Of a DNA stretch of 8,719 nt, positions 5,951 to 8,719 are shown one piece after another. The position numbers and the translations under genes were made by a program. This stretch comes from Spirochaetota bacterium. GTDB lineage: Bacteria > Spirochaetota > UBA4802 > UBA5368. Position 1 is the stretch's first letter, and each line of letters starts with the position of its first letter. The notes under the pieces were generated by a model that ran no database searches, was not told the DNA's origin, and saw nothing but the letters and a program-made list of their open reading frames with translations. The stretch spans positions 1 to 8,719 of the forward strand of contig JAGODA010000126.1 in assembly GCA_017998475.1 (NCBI GenBank). The letters run 5' to 3'.

Positions 5951-6409
5951 TCATGACGACGCGCGATGGCGGACCTTTATAACGAGTTTTTTCACGCGGC
6001 CCGCCGCACCGCGCGCGATCCCCGGCATGTGGGCGTCCTGCGGCATCAGGACGACAAACCTTCCGGGAAGAACCGGCACGAGTACCCCTTCTCCTTCGAG
6101 GAACATCACATCCTTATCTGCGTCGTATTCCACCGCGGTCCTCATCGACGACACCGGCGCGTATCCGATACACTCGGTTCCGGCGAGCACAACCTGTACA
6201 TCCGTGCAGACGCGATGCGCCTCCCACTTCAGTTCCCCCGCCGGTCTGGTGTCGTACTCGCTCACCAGACACCAGATGTCGGCGTCGATATCGGTGCGCC
6301 CGGCGGAGAGCGCATCGAGGTCTGTTCGGGCAACAAACTCGAGCGCCCGCCGCAGGGCCGTTCCCGGCATGCCGTACAGCGCCGCGTTCTCTATGGTATC
6401 GGTAATCAT
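5951..6409 (-). CDS. YhcH/YjgK/YiaL family protein (DUF386), possible sugar anomerase
   Basis: A 152-residue cupin-like protein. Members include YhcH/NanQ, reported as an N-acetylneuraminate anomerase, and EbgC, the beta-galactosidase small subunit; others are uncharacterised. Visible family motifs: LKWEAHRVCTDVQVVLAG (60-77) with E63, H65 and Q72 as probable metal ligands, IGYAP, EYDADKDVMF (94-103), VPVLPGRFVVLMPQDAHMPG (111-130) with H127, and the final strand VKKLVIKV. All ligand positions appear intact. The ATG at 6409 has AAGGAG 5 bases upstream, so the start is secure. It lies 95 bases downstream of the diguanylate cyclase on the same strand; no sialic acid, galactoside or other sugar genes are in the window, so the sugar it serves is unknown. 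No good promoter was found in the 95-base gap. Confidence 0.9.
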   Translation of the reverse strand: MITDTIENAALYGMPGTALRRALEFVARTDLDALSAGRTDIDADIWCLVSEYDTRPAGELKWEAHRVCTDVQVVLAGTECIGYAPVSSMRTAVEYDADKDVMFLEGEGVLVPVLPGRFVVLMPQDAHMPGIARGAAGRVKKLVIKVRHRASS

Positions 6410-6504
6410 CGCTTCTCCTTACTCAGGTAATCCGACCCGCTTCATTGCGCACGGGTACGATAGCGTCACTGTCCGGATAATCAGGATCGGAAACCAGGCG
6501 TTCG

Positions 6505-7560
6505 TTATGACCGCTCGGCGCGCTCCACCCTGTTGCGTCCCCGCTGCTTCGCGCGGTAAAGCGCCGCGTCGGCGCGCCGGAAGAGCGTATCGGCCGTGTC
6601 GTCCGTCTCCAGGCCCGCCACACCGAAGCTCACCGTGATACGGCCGCCGTATTTGAAAGCGTGCTCATGGATCAGGCCGCGCAGTTTCTCGGCCATGGCC
6701 GCGGCGTTTTTCAAGTCGCTCTCCACCGCGATGACCACAAACTCCTCGCCGCCCACGCGGCAGAGCAAATCGCTGTCCCGTATCTGGCCGGCGACTATGC
6801 GCGCGATCTCCCTCAGCACCGCATCGCCCGCCTTGTGCCCGTGGGTGTCGTTAACGGTCTTGAAATTGTCGATATCGAACAGGAGGAGGGCGAGCGGCGA
6901 GCCGTATCTGCGGCTTCGCTTGATCTCCCGGTCGAGCGCGATGGAGTATGAATAGCGGTTCAGGGCGCCCGTCAGCTGGTCGTGGTGAGCCGCGAACTCG
7001 AGCTGCTGGCGCACGTAACTCCGCACCAGGTCGATGATGATGAGGACCGCGATGACGTTGAGGACTATCAGAATGAACACGTATTCCAGGACGTTCAGCT
7101 TGGCTTCCGAGGCGTATTGCGCGGTATAGACCAGACGGTTTGACGCGGCCCAGCACTGTTCGGCGAGCGCAAGCACCCTCTCACGGTTCGCCGCGTCGGG
7201 TGACGAGCGGTAGCGTGCGATCTGCTCTTTCAGAAGGCTCCATGCGGCCTTCAGCTCCTGCAGTTCCTTGAAAAAGCGCTCCTCATACATTTTAATCTCG
7301 AACCCGGGGTCCCGGTTTTCGAAACTCGCGACGAGCGCGTCGATCTGGCCGTATGCCGCATCGATACGGCGCCCCGCTAGCTCGTGATTGCACGCGCGCT
7401 GTATCGAGCCGCGCATGATTCCGGCGTAATTGATGATACGCGCGTCATTCTGCAGCCTGCTTACCTCACGCCAGAGAAACGCCCCGTTGGAGAGGATGAG
7501 CACGAGCAGAATCACCGCGACGAAGAGGAGCTGGCGGGATTTCGTGAATGCGCTTCTCAT
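6505..7560 (-). CDS. Membrane-bound diguanylate cyclase (GGEEF) with periplasmic sensor region
   Basis: This enzyme makes the second messenger cyclic di-GMP from two GTP. The 351 residues divide into a short cytoplasmic start, membrane segment 1 (about 10-29), an extracytoplasmic helical region (30-157), membrane segment 2 (about 158-178) and a GGDEF domain (190-348). The active-site loop is RVGGEEFVVI, GGEEF at 270-274, an active variant. FDIDNFKTVNDTHGHKAGD (228-246) holds the metal and guanine-binding residues. R261 and D264 form the RxxD inhibitory site exactly 5 residues before GGEEF, so product feedback is expected. The sensor starts with DARIINYAGIMRGSIQR, resembling the NarX/PilJ-type first helix (INxAGxxR); its signal is unknown. 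The ATG at 7560 has GAGG 5 bases upstream and begins 31 bases after the deacetylase stop, so co-transcription is likely. No EAL or HD-GYP domain is attached. Confidence 0.95.
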   Translation of the reverse strand: MRSAFTKSRQLLFVAVILLVLILSNGAFLWREVSRLQNDARIINYAGIMRGSIQRACNHELAGRRIDAAYGQIDALVASFENRDPGFEIKMYEERFFKELQELKAAWSLLKEQIARYRSSPDAANRERVLALAEQCWAASNRLVYTAQYASEAKLNVLEYVFILIVLNVIAVLIIIDLVRSYVRQQLEFAAHHDQLTGALNRYSYSIALDREIKRSRRYGSPLALLLFDIDNFKTVNDTHGHKAGDAVLREIARIVAGQIRDSDLLCRVGGEEFVVIAVESDLKNAAAMAEKLRGLIHEHAFKYGGRITVSFGVAGLETDDTADTLFRRADAALYRAKQRGRNRVERAERS

Positions 7561-7591
7561 CGTTCCTCGTGGCGGATTGGGCCCCCGCGCG

Positions 7592-8719
7592 TCACGCCCG
7601 GCCTATTCCGTGTATCGGGAAGACCTGTTTGCGGATGTAGTCGACCACCTCCGCCGCATGGCGCCGGTATTCGTCCTTTTCGGCCCCCTTCGCGACGAAC
7701 GGCTCGTCCTCCAGGCTGCCCGCGTGCGCTTCGGGCCCGTACATCATCCCCCCCACCACGCCCGCGTAATGGTCGCTCGGTGTTATACCGCAGAAGGTGG
7801 CCCAGGCGAGCGCCCAGAGCGCCGAGGTCTTGTACACGTTGTACCCGCCCCCGCCGGTGGCCATGATTTTAGGGGAGAGCTCGTTGATGATCTGGATGAC
7901 CCTCTTGTATCCGTTCGAGGTGAGGCGCAGGTGGGCGAGCGGGTCCTCTTTATGCACGTCGCCGCCGATCTGCGCGAACACGATGTCCGGCCCGAAGGCC
8001 TTCACGAGCGGCGGCACGACCGATTCGAAGGCCTCTACGTAGACCTCGTCGTCGGTGCCTTTGAGCAGAGGGATGTTGACGTTGTAGCCCCTGCCCGCGT
8101 CGGCGCCTATTTCGTTCTGGAAACCGCTCCATGGATAGAGCGTCATCCCGGATTCGTGGATGGAGATCTTCAGCACTCGGTCGTCCTTGTAGAAGAGGTC
8201 CTGCACGCCGTTACCGTGGTGCACGTCGATGTCGATATACACGACCCGCCGTCCCTTTTTAATGAGGTCCATTATGGCGATGCCGATGTCGTTGACGTAG
8301 CAGAAGCCCCCGGCGTGGTTCTTGCCCGCGTGATGATATCCCCCGATGGGATTGAAGACGAAGCGCGCCTCCCCGGCGTCGAGCATCTGCGCCCCCTGCC
8401 AGGTTCCGCCGGAGGTGATAAGCGCGAAGCGGTACATGCCGCGGAATATGGGATTGTCCCCCGTTCCAAGGCCCGCCTCGAGCATCTCGAGTGAAAACTC
8501 GCCCTCGTCGGCGCGCTTGAAGAGGTCGATGTAATACCGCGTGTGCGCGAGCAATAGCAGGCTCTCGTCGAGCGGCTGCGGGCTTATTACCTTCTGGTTG
8601 TCCTCGTATATAAGATTGTGCCGCTTGAGGAGGTCCAACAGCTGTTTCCCTCTTCCCGGCTTGAAGGGGTGGTTGGGATCGTATTCCACACGGGAGACCT
8701 CGTCTGAGTGCATCAAGAT
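7592..8719 (-). CDS. AcuC-like histone deacetylase family protein (N-terminus outside window)
   Basis: A zinc-dependent class I HDAC-type deacetylase, in bacteria typified by AcuC, which removes acetyl groups from acetyl-CoA synthetase, or by polyamine and acetoin-related relatives. The frame is open at the right edge; about 375 residues are present and the true start probably lies just outside, since HPFKPGR (16-22, counted from the TTG at 8716) is usually preceded by 15-25 residues. Motifs: GGYHHAGKNHAGGFCYVNDIGIAI (first part at 125-138) with H128 and H129, YIDIDVHHGNG (D164, H166), FAQIGGDVHKEDPL (D253) and GGGGYN (Y292). These are the proton-relay histidines, three zinc ligands and catalytic tyrosine, so it should be active. 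In-frame TTG (8716) and ATG (8713) are possible starts but leave the first strand short. acuA, acuB and acs are not in view, so the substrate is open. Confidence 0.93.
   Translation of the reverse strand: MLMHSDEVSRVEYDPNHPFKPGRGKQLLDLLKRHNLIYEDNQKVISPQPLDESLLLLAHTRYYIDLFKRADEGEFSLEMLEAGLGTGDNPIFRGMYRFALITSGGTWQGAQMLDAGEARFVFNPIGGYHHAGKNHAGGFCYVNDIGIAIMDLIKKGRRVVYIDIDVHHGNGVQDLFYKDDRVLKISIHESGMTLYPWSGFQNEIGADAGRGYNVNIPLLKGTDDEVYVEAFESVVPPLVKAFGPDIVFAQIGGDVHKEDPLAHLRLTSNGYKRVIQIINELSPKIMATGGGGYNVYKTSALWALAWATFCGITPSDHYAGVVGGMMYGPEAHAGSLEDEPFVAKGAEKDEYRRHAAEVVDYIRKQVFPIHGIGRA

Noticed and set aside
6410..6504. Possible promoter for the YhcH-family gene in the 95-base gap.
   Set aside because: GATTAT and TATCGT were tried as -10 elements, but no acceptable -35 occurs at 16-18 bases from either.
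6423..6623. A 66-codon minus-strand frame at the end of the diguanylate cyclase, reaching into the gap before the YhcH-family gene.
   Set aside because: Most of it overlaps the GGDEF coding region in another frame; the tail has no ribosome site of its own and no recognisable domain. The diguanylate cyclase already ends normally, so no frameshift is needed.
7430..8494. A 354-codon open frame on the plus strand opposite the deacetylase and the start of the diguanylate cyclase.
   Set aside because: It crosses the boundary of two well-supported genes, shows no known motif, and has the Val/Asp/His-rich composition expected from reading these codons in reverse.

Overview
The window is a compact, G+C-rich bacterial chromosome segment carrying ten protein genes, with intergenic gaps that are all below 180 bases. 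No tRNA, rRNA, CRISPR array, insertion sequence or phage module was seen. The gene set is mostly housekeeping: DNA repair, NAD synthesis, small hydrolases, c-di-GMP signalling and deacetylation. The two-membrane-segment diguanylate cyclase, aerobic-type NAD synthesis enzyme and Shine-Dalgarno sites fit a free-living, probably Gram-negative bacterium. The phylum cannot be fixed by eye; a spirochaete-like or deltaproteobacterium-like lineage is only a guess.

Layout from left to right. (1) Plus strand, 2-1731: the C-terminal two thirds of recN, then a putative zinc metallopeptidase (HELYH) whose TTG start overlaps the recN stop. (2) Minus strand, 1747-4603: tatD, then nadB 14 bases downstream, then a small acylphosphatase gene. 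A good sigma70-type promoter precedes tatD. Between nadB and the acylphosphatase gene there is a possible terminator hairpin followed by a second good promoter. (3) Plus strand, 4782-5916: a HIT-family protein and a calcineurin-like phosphoesterase separated by 1 base. (4) Minus strand, 5951-8719: an AcuC/HDAC-type deacetylase (cut by the right edge), a membrane diguanylate cyclase with GGEEF and an I-site, and a YhcH/YjgK/YiaL-family protein.

How the genes relate. The clearest functional pairings are recN with the metallopeptidase (translational coupling), tatD with nadB (a short operon) and HIT with the phosphoesterase (two hydrolases of possible nucleotide substrates in one message). The deacetylase and diguanylate cyclase are only 31 bases apart and may share a transcript, but no shared pathway is evident. 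The 178-base gap at 4604-4781 is the only divergent promoter region.

Nothing here is clearly a new multi-gene system. The most interesting lead is the recN-coupled metallopeptidase, with the HIT protein that lacks the third histidine of its triad as a second, smaller one.
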